Shown one piece after another: positions 16,567 through 25,767 of a stretch of DNA of 64,000 bases. The translations under genes and the position numbers were made by a program. A model generated the notes under the pieces. The model saw only the letters and a program-made list of their open reading frames with translations. It was not told the DNA's origin and did no database searches. Location: assembly GCA_025936115.1 (NCBI GenBank), contig JAICTZ010000024.1, positions 1 through 64,000 on the forward strand, read 5' to 3'. Within the stretch, counting starts at the first letter, position 1. Each line of letters begins with the position of its first letter. The DNA comes from Polyangiaceae bacterium (GTDB taxonomy: Bacteria; Myxococcota_A; Polyangia; Polyangiales; Polyangiaceae).

Positions 16567-17985
16567 TTAGACGGGCGTAGCGAAGCCGGGCGCTCGCTCC
16601 TTCGCGGGCGCCCGTACCTCCGCGGCGCGCACCGGCCCGGCACGCAAGATCCCGCGCCGCACGGCGACGACCAGCACGCCGGCCTGCAGCATGAATCCCG
16701 TAGCGATCGCTGCAAAGACGGGCCCAACGCCGCCGAACCAGCGCAAGCCGAGCCACCCGCCCCCAACCGTCGCCGCGAATCGCGCCAAGCTTCCGAAGAG
16801 CGGCCAGCGCGGCTTGCCCGCGCCCTGTGCTGCGAAGAAGAGCGCGAGCCCGCAGCCGAAGAACAGGTAAGTCGGAGCGACGAGCGAAAGGTAGCGGCAG
16901 CCGTAATCCACGACCTCGGGCTCCGTCGAGAAAGCGTGCATGTAAGCCGAGGGGAACAGCGCCACGGTGCCGCCCACCAAGCCGCAGACTCCAGCCGTGA
17001 TCGCAGCGCCCCGCCACGCGACACGCTCCGCGCGATCGGATTTGCCGGCGCCGCGATTCATTCCAACCATGGTGAGGATCGCGGCGCCGAGCCCGAAGGC
17101 GACGAGCGCAAGCAGGTACTCGAGCCGCGCTCCCATGCCATAGCCTGCGACGGCCGACGGCCCCGACCGACCGACGAATCCCGTCGCGAACAGGACGTTG
17201 CCGTTCATCAGCAGCGCACCGATCGATGCCGGCGCGGCGACGCGCAGAATCTCCCAGAACAAGCCCGCTCGCGGGCGGAACCCCTGAAATGAAATCCGAA
17301 TCGGAGCGCGCGACGAGCGTAGATAGATCGCCAGTAGCGCGAGCCTCGTGCCCGCCAGCGCAACCACCGACGCCGCCGCGCCGGCAATCCCCAAGGCGCG
17401 CACCGGCCCCCACCCGAACATGAGGAGCGGCGCGAGGCCGAGATGGAGGAGCTCGCCGCCCACGACGAGGGCGGCCGGCACTCCCATCCTCCCACTGCCG
17501 CGCACGACGGCCGAAAGCGTCTGAAAGAGCCACAGCGCAGCCGCCCCGCCGAACATGACGTTCGAATAGGCGAGAGCCTGCCCGAGCGCGTGACTTCGAG
17601 CGCCCATGGCGCCGTACAGAGCAGGTCCCCCCGCGCATAGCGCCACCGCGAACACCGTCGCGAGCCCGAGCGCCAGCGCGAGCGCGTGCGAAGCGAGTGC
17701 CTGCGCCTTCTCGCGATCGCCTGCCCCCATCGCCCGAGCGATCGCGGAGGTGACGCCCACGCCGAGGCCGCCGACGACGAGGCCCTGCATGAGCGTGAGC
17801 GCCGGAAACGCGAGCGACACGCCCGCAAGGCTGTCGGAACCGAGCTTGCCGATGTAGTACGCGTCCACGCCGCTCGAGACGGCCAGCATGGCATTGATAG
17901 CGACGTTCGGCGCTGCGAGTCGCAGAAGCGTCGGAACGATTGGCGCGTCGAGCACTTCGGCTCTCATCTGTTGAGGGTGTCGCAT
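16567..17985 (-). CDS. MATE-family efflux transporter
   Basis: A 472-residue, 12-span MATE exporter formed of two homologous halves, with typical DAYYIGKLGSDSLAGV near residue 41 and FATGFVGRSGPSAVAGYGM in the second half. MATE pumps export cationic or amphipathic compounds using sodium or proton gradients. This fits an amine-containing product. Only 5 bp separate it from the acyl-AMP ligase gene upstream. Confidence 0.88.
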   Translation of the reverse strand: MRHPQQMRAEVLDAPIVPTLLRLAAPNVAINAMLAVSSGVDAYYIGKLGSDSLAGVSLAFPALTLMQGLVVGGLGVGVTSAIARAMGAGDREKAQALASHALALALGLATVFAVALCAGGPALYGAMGARSHALGQALAYSNVMFGGAAALWLFQTLSAVVRGSGRMGVPAALVVGGELLHLGLAPLLMFGWGPVRALGIAGAAASVVALAGTRLALLAIYLRSSRAPIRISFQGFRPRAGLFWEILRVAAPASIGALLMNGNVLFATGFVGRSGPSAVAGYGMGARLEYLLALVAFGLGAAILTMVGMNRGAGKSDRAERVAWRGAAITAGVCGLVGGTVALFPSAYMHAFSTEPEVVDYGCRYLSLVAPTYLFFGCGLALFFAAQGAGKPRWPLFGSLARFAATVGGGWLGLRWFGGVGPVFAAIATGFMLQAGVLVVAVRRGILRAGPVRAAEVRAPAKERAPGFATPV

Positions 17986-17990
17986 GGCAT

Positions 17991-20102
17991 CTATCGCATT
18001 GAGGTGACCGGTACGATCGACGATTGTTCCGCAAGCTCGTCGGCGCGGCGCAGCGCGAGCGCCCGTGCCAAGCCTCGAATCGTGGGCTGCTCGTAAAGCA
18101 GGTCCGTCGGGATGGCGCGACTGGCGGCGCGCTCGAGCTCGCCTACGAGAGTGAGCGCCGTGAGTGAATCGAGGCCGAGCTGAGCGAAGGAGTGCTCCGG
18201 GCTCACCTCTTCGGGGCTGCGACCCAGCTTCTCGACGAGCTGATCGATGATGAACGTCTCGATGCTGCCCGCGTCTCCGAGGTCGAGCGTCGGGGCAGCC
18301 GTGCCGTCCTCGCCCGGGAGCCAGTCACGCGCCTCGTCTCGACGCCCGCCGAACGAACCCTGGGGGCGCTTCCACATGCCCCGCTGAGTCAACGTGCGCT
18401 CGAGATACGCGTTCTTCGTTTCGCGCCGCATCAGCTTGCCGCTCGACGTGACGGGGACGCTGCCTCGCGCCACGAGCACGATGGCGGCGGGAACGATCCC
18501 GTGAACCTCGAGCACTCTCTCGGCGAGCTTCGGTAGAAGCTCCCCCATGCTCGAACCGGACGGAACGGCGAGCTCCTGCACGATCACGAGCTCCTCGCCG
18601 TCCTTGCGCTCGAGCGAGAAGGCCACACCGCGTCCTTGCCGCAGCAGCGGACTCACCGACTGCACGGTCGCTTCGATGTCCTGCGGGTAATGGTTGAGCC
18701 CCCGAATGATGATGAGCTCCTTCAACCGCCCGGTGACGAACAGCTCACCGTCGTGGAAAAAGCCCAGGTCCCCCGTGCGCAGGTAGCGCCCCGGCGCGTG
18801 GGCGCGCTCGGCGCCGAACGTGGCCAACGTCTCTTCCGGCTTCTGCCAATAGCCGGCCGCCACGCTCGGTCCCGCGATCCAGACTTCGCCGACCTCCCCT
18901 TCGCCGAGCCCTTCCCGCGTCATCGGATCGACGATCGCCACGCTCTGGCCTCCGACGGGACGGCCAGCGCTCACGAGCGTGAGTGCCTTGGGCGCACGAG
19001 CGTCGAGCGGCCGAGCCCGACCGCGCTCGAGCTCGGCGAGCTCGAAGCTATATTCTCTTGCGCCCCGGCCCTTCGTGCCGCCCGTGACGAATAGGGTCGA
19101 CTCCGCGAGCCCGTAGCACGGATAAAATGCTTCCGGGCGAAATCCACTCGGCTCGAACGCCCGAGCGAAGGCGCGCAGCACGTCCGCCCGCACGGGCTCC
19201 GAGCCGCAGAACGCGAGTTGCCAGCTACTCAGATCGAGCGCCGCTCGCTCCTCCGGCGTCGTCTTGCGAACGCAGAGATCATAAGCGAACGTCGGGCCTC
19301 CGCTGGTGACCGCGCCGTACCTGTGGATCGCCTGCAACCAGGCAATGGGCCTGCGCAGAAAGGCCGAAGGTGTCATGAGCACGGTGCGCGAACCGACGTA
19401 CACCGCATGCAGGACGCCTCCGAGTAGCCCCATATCGTGATAAGGAGGCAGCCAAATCACTCCGTAAGGCTTGCCGAAATCGTGCCGGAACTCGCACCGG
19501 ATGGTCTCCAGATTGTGCATCAAGTTGCCGTGCGTAATGATCACGCCCTTCGGCGAACCCGTAGAACCCGACGTGTACTGGATCACGGCTGGTGTCTCGG
19601 GATCGATTTCGGTCGCCCGCGCAAGGTCGCCGGACTGACACTCTTCTAGAGCGAGCACGCGCACGTGAGAGTCCTCGACGAGGCACGCGCGAATCGACGG
19701 GACGAGGTCCGCGTGCGTCACGACGAGCCTTGCGCCAGCATCGCGCAGAATGGCGCGAAACCTCGCCTGCTGTGCGCCGGGGCGTGGAGGAAACGCCGGA
19801 ACCGCGAGCGCTCCCGCGTAGAAGCAGCCCATGAGCGCCGTGACGAACGGCCTACCCGGCGACAGCGCGAGAATTACGGGTGCCCCCTCCGTTCGCAAGG
19901 CTGCTAGGCCTTCAGCGACGCCGCGCGCACCGCGATCGAGTTCGGCGTACGTCACGCAATCTTCCGATTTACCGTCGCTGGCTATGACCGTGTAAACAGG
20001 CTCACTTCCGGTGGTCGCGGCCCTCCACTCGAGCACCTCGACGAGGCTCGCGGGACGATCGTTGATGGCGGCGACGCTGACGGCCGAAGACTGCCTGGGC
20101 AT
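17991..20102 (-). CDS. Fatty acyl-AMP ligase fused to ACP
   Basis: A 703-residue loading module. Residues 1 to about 590 are a FadD32-like fatty acyl-AMP ligase with YTSGSTGSPKGV, WLPPYHDMGLLGG, PCYGLAESTLFVTGG, TGDLGFFHDGELFVTGR and terminal TSSGKLMRRET. Residues about 615-703 are an ACP with FAQLGLDSLTALTL. FAALs take free fatty acids as acyl-adenylates onto an ACP without CoA. AAGGAAGA lies before ATG 20102. This is the probable entry enzyme of the pathway, capturing a ready-made fatty acid in the absence of any ketosynthase in the cluster. Confidence 0.92.
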   Translation of the reverse strand: MPRQSSAVSVAAINDRPASLVEVLEWRAATTGSEPVYTVIASDGKSEDCVTYAELDRGARGVAEGLAALRTEGAPVILALSPGRPFVTALMGCFYAGALAVPAFPPRPGAQQARFRAILRDAGARLVVTHADLVPSIRACLVEDSHVRVLALEECQSGDLARATEIDPETPAVIQYTSGSTGSPKGVIITHGNLMHNLETIRCEFRHDFGKPYGVIWLPPYHDMGLLGGVLHAVYVGSRTVLMTPSAFLRRPIAWLQAIHRYGAVTSGGPTFAYDLCVRKTTPEERAALDLSSWQLAFCGSEPVRADVLRAFARAFEPSGFRPEAFYPCYGLAESTLFVTGGTKGRGAREYSFELAELERGRARPLDARAPKALTLVSAGRPVGGQSVAIVDPMTREGLGEGEVGEVWIAGPSVAAGYWQKPEETLATFGAERAHAPGRYLRTGDLGFFHDGELFVTGRLKELIIIRGLNHYPQDIEATVQSVSPLLRQGRGVAFSLERKDGEELVIVQELAVPSGSSMGELLPKLAERVLEVHGIVPAAIVLVARGSVPVTSSGKLMRRETKNAYLERTLTQRGMWKRPQGSFGGRRDEARDWLPGEDGTAAPTLDLGDAGSIETFIIDQLVEKLGRSPEEVSPEHSFAQLGLDSLTALTLVGELERAASRAIPTDLLYEQPTIRGLARALALRRADELAEQSSIVPVTSMR

Positions 20103-20176
20103 GAATCTTCCTTTGAGCCTCGCGACTCTCGACAAGCGGCGCAAGGCAACCCATCTCGCCCGCGACCACGACTACC

Positions 20177-20205
20177 TTTCTGCACATTAACTCACGGCGC
20201 GTCAA
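20177..20205 (-). promoter_or_regulatory. Possible promoter of the FAAL-to-permease run
   Basis: On the minus strand TTGACG (20200-20205) is followed after 17 bp by CAGAAA (20177-20182). The -10 match is poor. It lies in the largest gap inside the cluster (20103-20258), about 75 bp before the FAAL start, where a second transcript could begin. Confidence 0.3.
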
Positions 20206-20218
20206 GCACACTCCACAT

Positions 20219-20238
20219 GATCTCGGTGAGTCGAGATC
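20219..20238. promoter_or_regulatory. Inverted repeat GATCTCG/CGAGATC in the cluster's main gap
   Basis: Perfect 7-bp arms with a 6-nt loop. On the plus strand it is followed by GCTTTTATTT, so it resembles a terminator for antisense transcripts. It could equally be an operator for the promoter just below. The surrounding 40 bp are the most AT-rich of the cluster. Confidence 0.35.
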
Positions 20239-20258
20239 GCTTTTATTTGTTCATTCAC

Positions 20259-22055
20259 TTATTCGTTGCCGCGAGCGGACTCGGTCGTTGTCACCGAATC
20301 GAAGCTCCCGGCGAGACGCAGCGGAGCGAGCGAAAACAAGCGCCCCTCACGTCGCAAAGCGAGCAAGGCCTCCGCCATCGCTGCCGCGAAAGGCCTCGCT
20401 TCGAATGCATGCTCCGGGCAGAGCGGCTCGAGCGCGCGATGTAGCGTGTAGGCGAGCCATTCCCCTCCCATGAACACCGGGTGCAACTGCGCACGGCTCG
20501 TGAACCACGAGCCGAAACACGCCGCGGCGGCGTGCAGGCGCGCGTAGCGGCGTGCGAGCTCGAAGCACTCTGCGGACGCAGGGGCTGCGGCGCCGAGCCG
20601 CGCGTGGGTCGATTCGACCGCCGTCTCGCAGACGTCGCGCTCTCGAATCAAGCGGCGCAACAGCGACTCGATGCACGCGTGCACGTCCGTGCTCACGTGA
20701 GGCAGGCCGCCGGCCGCAAAGCGTTCGAACGCGAGCTCGAGCCCCTGGAGCGCAGCGTCCTTGCCGAAGTTCAAGAGCTGCAAGCGACGAGCATCGAAGT
20801 TGGGGAGCGGTGCGCCGAGCCGGTACCTCGACGCCGCACGCTCCGAGAGCTCCTCGGCCGCGGGCCGAGTCATGCGCAGTCTCGTCTGACGTAACGCCCT
20901 GAGCTGCACGGCCAGCGTGCTCAAATTCACGGCGGTACTGCCGTCGAAGAGCGAGACCACGGCGCTGTCGCGCAGAATCTTCTGGAAAATGCCGGATTCG
21001 TATTCCTCGCGCAGGTAGTAGCGTGCACCCATCACGACGCCGAGCTCCCGAACGAGCCGCTCGCACAGCGTGGGCACGAGGTACTTCACCACGGCGGAAA
21101 CGACGCTGAGCTCCTCGGGCGCCAAGTGCATGACTCGATGGGCGACGATCGCCGTAGCGTCCGCGAGCAGCAGGTCGGCGAAGGCGTCGACGACCGCGGC
21201 GCGCGCGCTGTCGATGTCCCACACGGTCGCGCCGAAGAGCTCGCGCGACCTCACGAAGTCGAGCGTCAAGCGCAGCGCCGTATCGGCCGCCCCGAGCGAA
21301 AAACCCGCGCAAAACAGCCGCGTCACCTGCAGACCGCGGATGGCGACGTCGAGCCCACCGCCGCGCGCGCCCACGAGCGCCGCGTCCGGGACGAAGGCAC
21401 GCTCGAAGCGAATACCGCTGATGTCGGCGCCGCGGATTCCGAGCGTATGGATCTTCGGCAGATGGGCGTAGCTGCCCGCCGCGAGCGCCGCTTTGTTCAC
21501 GAGCAAGAGCGAGCACGAGCGAGCGCCTTCGACGGCCTCGGTCCGAGCAAGGACGGTGAGCGCTGCGCTCCGCGTGCCGTTGTTGGTGAGCCATTTTTCC
21601 CCGTCGAGAAGGTAACCGCCGGCGACGGGTTCGGCGCGGACCGCGGTGCGCGTCACGTCGCCGCCGTGAGCCTTCTCCGTGAGTCCGAATGACACGGGTT
21701 CGCCGCGTCGCACGAGATCGGCGAGCTCGCGTTGCTGCGCCGGCGTGCCCGCAATCCAGACGTGAATGGCGCCGAGATAGGTTTTGCCGAGCGCAATCGC
21801 GACCGACAAGTCTCTGCGCGACACGCAGCGCAGGATCGACAGCGCTTCCTCGCCGTTCGCGAGCGCGCCACCGAGCGAGCTGGGCACGAAGTAGTCCGGT
21901 AAACCCCATGTCTTCAGCACGTCGCAGGCTGCTTGAGGAAAGCGCTCGAGTTCGTCGTCCTGCACGAGGACGGGGTAAGAAAAAACGCCGTCGTCGTGAG
22001 GCGCGAGGTACCGTTCGAGCGCCTCCGCCCGTTCATACGTCGCCGTCTTCAACAT
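20259..22055 (-). CDS. Acyl-CoA/acyl-ACP dehydrogenase
   Basis: A 598-residue flavoenzyme of the acyl-CoA dehydrogenase superfamily: SFGLTEKAHGGDVTRT (flavin/substrate loop), GEKWLTNNGTRS, LGIRGADISGIRF and a catalytic-helix region YESGIFQKILRDS. It exceeds the usual 380-residue core by an approximately 200-residue helical C-terminal extension, as in longer FadE-like proteins. In FAAL clusters such enzymes often desaturate ACP-bound chains; that assignment is inferred. It starts 28 bp downstream of the fusion enzyme gene. Confidence 0.85.
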   Translation of the reverse strand: MLKTATYERAEALERYLAPHDDGVFSYPVLVQDDELERFPQAACDVLKTWGLPDYFVPSSLGGALANGEEALSILRCVSRRDLSVAIALGKTYLGAIHVWIAGTPAQQRELADLVRRGEPVSFGLTEKAHGGDVTRTAVRAEPVAGGYLLDGEKWLTNNGTRSAALTVLARTEAVEGARSCSLLLVNKAALAAGSYAHLPKIHTLGIRGADISGIRFERAFVPDAALVGARGGGLDVAIRGLQVTRLFCAGFSLGAADTALRLTLDFVRSRELFGATVWDIDSARAAVVDAFADLLLADATAIVAHRVMHLAPEELSVVSAVVKYLVPTLCERLVRELGVVMGARYYLREEYESGIFQKILRDSAVVSLFDGSTAVNLSTLAVQLRALRQTRLRMTRPAAEELSERAASRYRLGAPLPNFDARRLQLLNFGKDAALQGLELAFERFAAGGLPHVSTDVHACIESLLRRLIRERDVCETAVESTHARLGAAAPASAECFELARRYARLHAAAACFGSWFTSRAQLHPVFMGGEWLAYTLHRALEPLCPEHAFEARPFAAAMAEALLALRREGRLFSLAPLRLAGSFDSVTTTESARGNE

Positions 22056-22083
22056 GCGATCACCCAAAGGCGAAGAGCGCCCG

Positions 22084-24912
22084 CTAGAACATGCGGTCGA
22101 GTTTGTACGAGCCCAGGCCAAACCCGTGAAGCTTCGCGAGCGCCGTGATCTCGCGCACCTGATCCGTCGTGATCGGCCCGCGGCTGAAGTCGGCGGCGAC
22201 ACCGCCGAGCCCGAGAACGAGCGTCTCGGCGGCACAGGCGAACGTCTCTCCCGCCGGCAGCGGAAAGCCGGGCAGCTCGAAGTCACGATCGCCGGGAACC
22301 GCGACGAGCCCGCCAAAGATCACCTTGGCGTTCGGTCGTTGTGCCGCGACCTCACGCGATACGTCCGCAGGAACCGCCACGTCGCAGAGCAGCACCGGAC
22401 GATGCTGCGCGACGTGGCGCGGCTCGATCACCGGCTCTGCACTGTTGGAGGCGCTGATGATCACGTCCGCAGCGAGGAGTGCACGTGCGTCTTCTTCGGT
22501 CGCAACCAACGGGTTACCGAGCGCCGACTCGATCAGCGGTAGGAGCCGCGGGAATGCGGGCGGCGGTCGATCGATGCGCTCGTACGCGGCGGTAAAGCGG
22601 CCGAACAGGCCCGTCGTCCCCCGCAGCCCGCGCCCGTAGAGCATTGCCAACTCGGCGGCGACCTCGGCGGCCACGGCTTCGAGTCGTAGTTTCGAGCCGG
22701 GCCGCCCCACCAGAAGCAACGACTCGCAGTCGGGAGCTACCAATCGAGCGTGCACGCTGCCGATGTTACCGGTCGCACCGAAGATGGCCACCGTACTCCG
22801 CTCGAGCTCGATGCCGAGCTCGCGAGCGGTCCGCCGCACGGCTTCGTGGCTCGCGGCGACCGTGAGCGCGTTGCCCGTCGTGACGGCGGGCTCGTCTTCC
22901 GCGAACTCGACGCAATTGGCGGTCGCGATCGAAGTGTAGCCACCGAACCCTACCAGTGAGCAACCGAGCTCTCGCGCGCGCTCGTAGGCTGCGAACACTT
23001 GCGCGCGGATCTTGCGACCGCTGTTCTCGTGCAGGTCGCGCTCGATGTCCTTGGCAGTCATGAAGATAACGATCAGCGCGAGCTCCGCCGCCGCGCCGCA
23101 GTCGGAGCGTACGGCATAGCGTCCGACGACGTTCGGGCCGAGCGTTCCGGAGAGGCGGCGCATCAACCGTTCGAGCTCCCCAGCGCTGAAGCCGGCGAGC
23201 GTGGGATCCCAGCGGGGGAGCGTTTGGGCGTCGATCGCATGTGCGACGAAGGCGACGCGCGATCGCATCGTCTCGAGGGGCTCGCGCCGCCGGCGCGTGA
23301 GCGGTCGAGGCGGTTCGTCGACCAGCGGACGCCCCGGACAAGTGAGATAGCGCAAGAGGTAGTGGGCATCGCCGCCGGCCAGAGCCGCGCAGACGCCATC
23401 GAGCGCGTGGCGCACGCGAGCGATGGCGTCTGGCCGGATATAGGCGGAGGGTTGAAAACGTAGAACGCTGCGACGCCCGACCGTCGGCAAAACGCGAATG
23501 TCGCGTTCGTGCAGCAGGTGTCCGGAAATGATCATCGTGAGGATGTTCTCCTCGGCGAGCACGCGAAGCGTGTGCGACGGGTTCTCGTCCTGGCTCTTGA
23601 ACTCGATCCCGAGCATGAGGCCGCGGCCCCGAACGTCCGCGATTTGCTCCGGCCAACGCTCCCGCACGAAATTGAGCTCCCGCTTCAACGCGCCGCCCGA
23701 CTCCTGCGCCTTTTGCTGGAGGTTCTCTTCGTCGATGACCTCCAGGGCACGGAGCGCCACCGCCGAGCTGAGGTCGTCGTCGGCGAACGTCGAGGTATGA
23801 AGCAGTGAGTATTCGGACCGGTAGCGGCGCGCATCGACGGCGAGCGCGGAGACTTTGACGAGCCCGCCCCCGAGCGATTTGCCGAGCGTGATGTAGTCGG
23901 CTGGCAGCTCGCGGCGCGCACCTTCGAGCAAGCAACCCGTGCGACCGAGGCCGGTTTGGACTTCGTCGATCAGCAGCGGAATCTCGGGATGGGATTCCCG
24001 AAAGCACACGAGCTCGTCCGCGATCGCCCCCTCGAGCTCCTGGACTCCGCCTTCGCCGCGAATCGGTTCGGCGATGACCGCACAGATACGACCGAATCGG
24101 CGGCTCGAAATCGTAGGAGTCGGGTCGAGCACGAGCTCGTAGAGATCCGCCGTCAGCTCGTCGTGAATCTCGGCCATGCGATCCCCGTCGCGCACGAAGC
24201 GCACGAGCGACGGCCCGCGCACGAACGGTTGCCGCGCATCCGGGTTCCACGTTACGGCCAGGGAGCCCATCGTCTTGCCGTGAAAGCCGCCTTCGACCGC
24301 CAATAGGTGGCCGGGATGGGCGAGCGCCTCGAGGTTCGCAACGGTAAGGGCGGCCTCGAGGGCGGCAAGATCTTCGATCGGCGCGATCCGGAGCGTCCGT
24401 TCGGCACTTCGGAAGAAGTCGTCCGTGAGTTCGTAATTGCTGCGCTGTAGACGACGCCGAAGCTCGCGCAGACGCGACTCGATTTCCGCGCGCGCATCCA
24501 GCTGCCGCTGAACGAACTCGAGCCGAGCGTGCTTGAGGGCCGCTTCGACGGCTTCGGTACCGGTGCTGTACAGGAGCACCTCGTAGGCAGTTCCCGTTTG
24601 GGCCTCGAGCAGCGTCGCGAGCGTGCGGCGCAGTTCGTCCGACGGGGGCCGCCTGGACGCCTGCACGAGAGTCGGGCGCTGCTCGGCAAGATGACGCTCC
24701 ACGACGTCTCTGATTTTCGGGTGATTGTGACCGAGCAGCGTCGAGCCGAAACCGCCCACGAAGTCCGTCGCGATGCGCGCCGCACCACTCTCGTCCACCC
24801 AGTGCAAGTCGTCGCCGACTGCGCGCGCGAAGCTGACGCTCAGCCCCAAGAGCTCGAGCAAAGCTTCACGCCCGAGGTAGGCCCACCCAACCTTGTCTAC
24901 TTGCTTTCCCAC
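22084..24912 (-). CDS. Class III aminotransferase fused to acyl-ACP-reductase-like domain
   Basis: A 942-residue bifunctional protein. The N-terminal ~480 residues are a class III PLP aminotransferase: FVGGFGSTLLGHNHP, GFHGKTMGSLA, LLIDEVQTGLGRTG and ITLGKSLGGG with the PLP lysine. There is a helical insertion around residues 135-205. The C-terminal ~380 residues parallel cyanobacterial acyl-ACP reductase: GFGGYTSI, TTGNALTV, GATGNIGS, IFGGLVAVPG, ETFACAAETLVLGL and KLHGFGLGSYKL. That enzyme reduces acyl-ACP to fatty aldehyde, so the fusion should make a fatty amine. GTG 24912 is chosen because GGGAG lies six bases upstream. Confidence 0.85.
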   Translation of the reverse strand: MGKQVDKVGWAYLGREALLELLGLSVSFARAVGDDLHWVDESGAARIATDFVGGFGSTLLGHNHPKIRDVVERHLAEQRPTLVQASRRPPSDELRRTLATLLEAQTGTAYEVLLYSTGTEAVEAALKHARLEFVQRQLDARAEIESRLRELRRRLQRSNYELTDDFFRSAERTLRIAPIEDLAALEAALTVANLEALAHPGHLLAVEGGFHGKTMGSLAVTWNPDARQPFVRGPSLVRFVRDGDRMAEIHDELTADLYELVLDPTPTISSRRFGRICAVIAEPIRGEGGVQELEGAIADELVCFRESHPEIPLLIDEVQTGLGRTGCLLEGARRELPADYITLGKSLGGGLVKVSALAVDARRYRSEYSLLHTSTFADDDLSSAVALRALEVIDEENLQQKAQESGGALKRELNFVRERWPEQIADVRGRGLMLGIEFKSQDENPSHTLRVLAEENILTMIISGHLLHERDIRVLPTVGRRSVLRFQPSAYIRPDAIARVRHALDGVCAALAGGDAHYLLRYLTCPGRPLVDEPPRPLTRRRREPLETMRSRVAFVAHAIDAQTLPRWDPTLAGFSAGELERLMRRLSGTLGPNVVGRYAVRSDCGAAAELALIVIFMTAKDIERDLHENSGRKIRAQVFAAYERARELGCSLVGFGGYTSIATANCVEFAEDEPAVTTGNALTVAASHEAVRRTARELGIELERSTVAIFGATGNIGSVHARLVAPDCESLLLVGRPGSKLRLEAVAAEVAAELAMLYGRGLRGTTGLFGRFTAAYERIDRPPPAFPRLLPLIESALGNPLVATEEDARALLAADVIISASNSAEPVIEPRHVAQHRPVLLCDVAVPADVSREVAAQRPNAKVIFGGLVAVPGDRDFELPGFPLPAGETFACAAETLVLGLGGVAADFSRGPITTDQVREITALAKLHGFGLGSYKLDRMF

Positions 24913-24955
24913 CGTCCACTCCCGAAAAATGTTTCGCGTTTCGCGTTCGAGCGAG

Positions 24956-25654
24956 CTAGGCAACGCGCTCCTTGCCGCGCGGCACGGCCGGTGCCGGTAC
25001 GGCGCTAGGAGCAGTGGTGACGGGGCGCGAAGCCATGCGCGGCGCATCGAGCCGACCGCTGAGCTCGGTGAGGTGCCCGAGCGTGGCCCTGAGCTCGTCG
25101 ATCATACGCATATCGACTCCGAGCTCTTCACATTGGGACAGAACGCCACGAAAGTCGTCGCTGACGCGCTTGATGTTCTTCAGCAGGCGCCGCTTCGGAT
25201 CGAGCGGCGGACGTCCGCGCTTGCCGCCCGACCGATGGCGCGCCTCTCGAACCAAGCCGCGCAACGCGCGCGCGGTCAGCCCGCGCTGCTCTGCCTCGAA
25301 GAGGAACGCTTCTTGAGCGTCGTCCGGAAGCGGCAATACCGCTTCCAAGTGCGCCAACGACAAGCGCGAGCTTCTGACAATCCACGAAATACGGCCGGAC
25401 AACTCATGAACACCGACTGCCCTGCTGATTGCGGACGCACTGACCGGCAAATCGGGGCGCCGCGCGAGCTTTCTATAAGAAACGGGCAGCACGCGTGCGC
25501 ATTTGAGTGCTCGCGGATCCCCGCTGAAACATCCGTCCACGACGATCTTACCGATACGGAGCGCGCGCTCGATACCGTGTAAGCGGCAGAGAGACTGCAG
25601 CTGACTCACGATCTCGTCGACAACCGATGCTTGACTTCGGATTTCCGAGACCAT
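24956..25654 (-). CDS. ParB/KorB-like DNA-binding protein, possible cluster regulator
   Basis: A 232-residue protein. Residues about 95-140 (SRLSLAHLEAVLPLPDDAQEAF then EQRGLTARALRGLVREARH) resemble the helix-turn-helix block of ParB/KorB proteins, followed by a basic GGKRGRPPLDPKRR stretch. The N-terminal half and the proline/alanine tail are not recognised. GGGAGGTTGCG precedes ATG 25654 ideally. It is the first gene of the run, 43 bp before the fusion enzyme gene, so a regulatory role is plausible. Plasmid or phage origin is an alternative. Confidence 0.55.
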   Translation of the reverse strand: MVSEIRSQASVVDEIVSQLQSLCRLHGIERALRIGKIVVDGCFSGDPRALKCARVLPVSYRKLARRPDLPVSASAISRAVGVHELSGRISWIVRSSRLSLAHLEAVLPLPDDAQEAFLFEAEQRGLTARALRGLVREARHRSGGKRGRPPLDPKRRLLKNIKRVSDDFRGVLSQCEELGVDMRMIDELRATLGHLTELSGRLDAPRMASRPVTTAPSAVPAPAVPRGKERVA

Positions 25655-25738
25655 CGCAACCTCCCAGCGCCGCAGCGCCCTCGCTCACCGCCCAGCGTGG
25701 CCAGCGCCACCAGCGTGGCACCGCCACGTCAGAGTCGG

Positions 25739-25767
25739 CGAATATCGCAACCCCCAGGGGCTGTCAA
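25739..25767 (-). promoter_or_regulatory. Candidate main promoter of the lipid cluster
   Basis: On the minus strand a perfect TTGACA (25762-25767) is followed by TATTCG after 17 bp (25739-25744), or by the better GATATT after 15 bp (25741-25746). It ends about 85 bp upstream of the regulator's start codon. Confidence 0.5.

Noticed and set aside
20219-20245. Intrinsic terminator for the minus-strand acyl-CoA dehydrogenase transcript
   Set aside because: The T-rich side follows the hairpin on the plus strand only, so it has the wrong orientation for minus-strand transcription.
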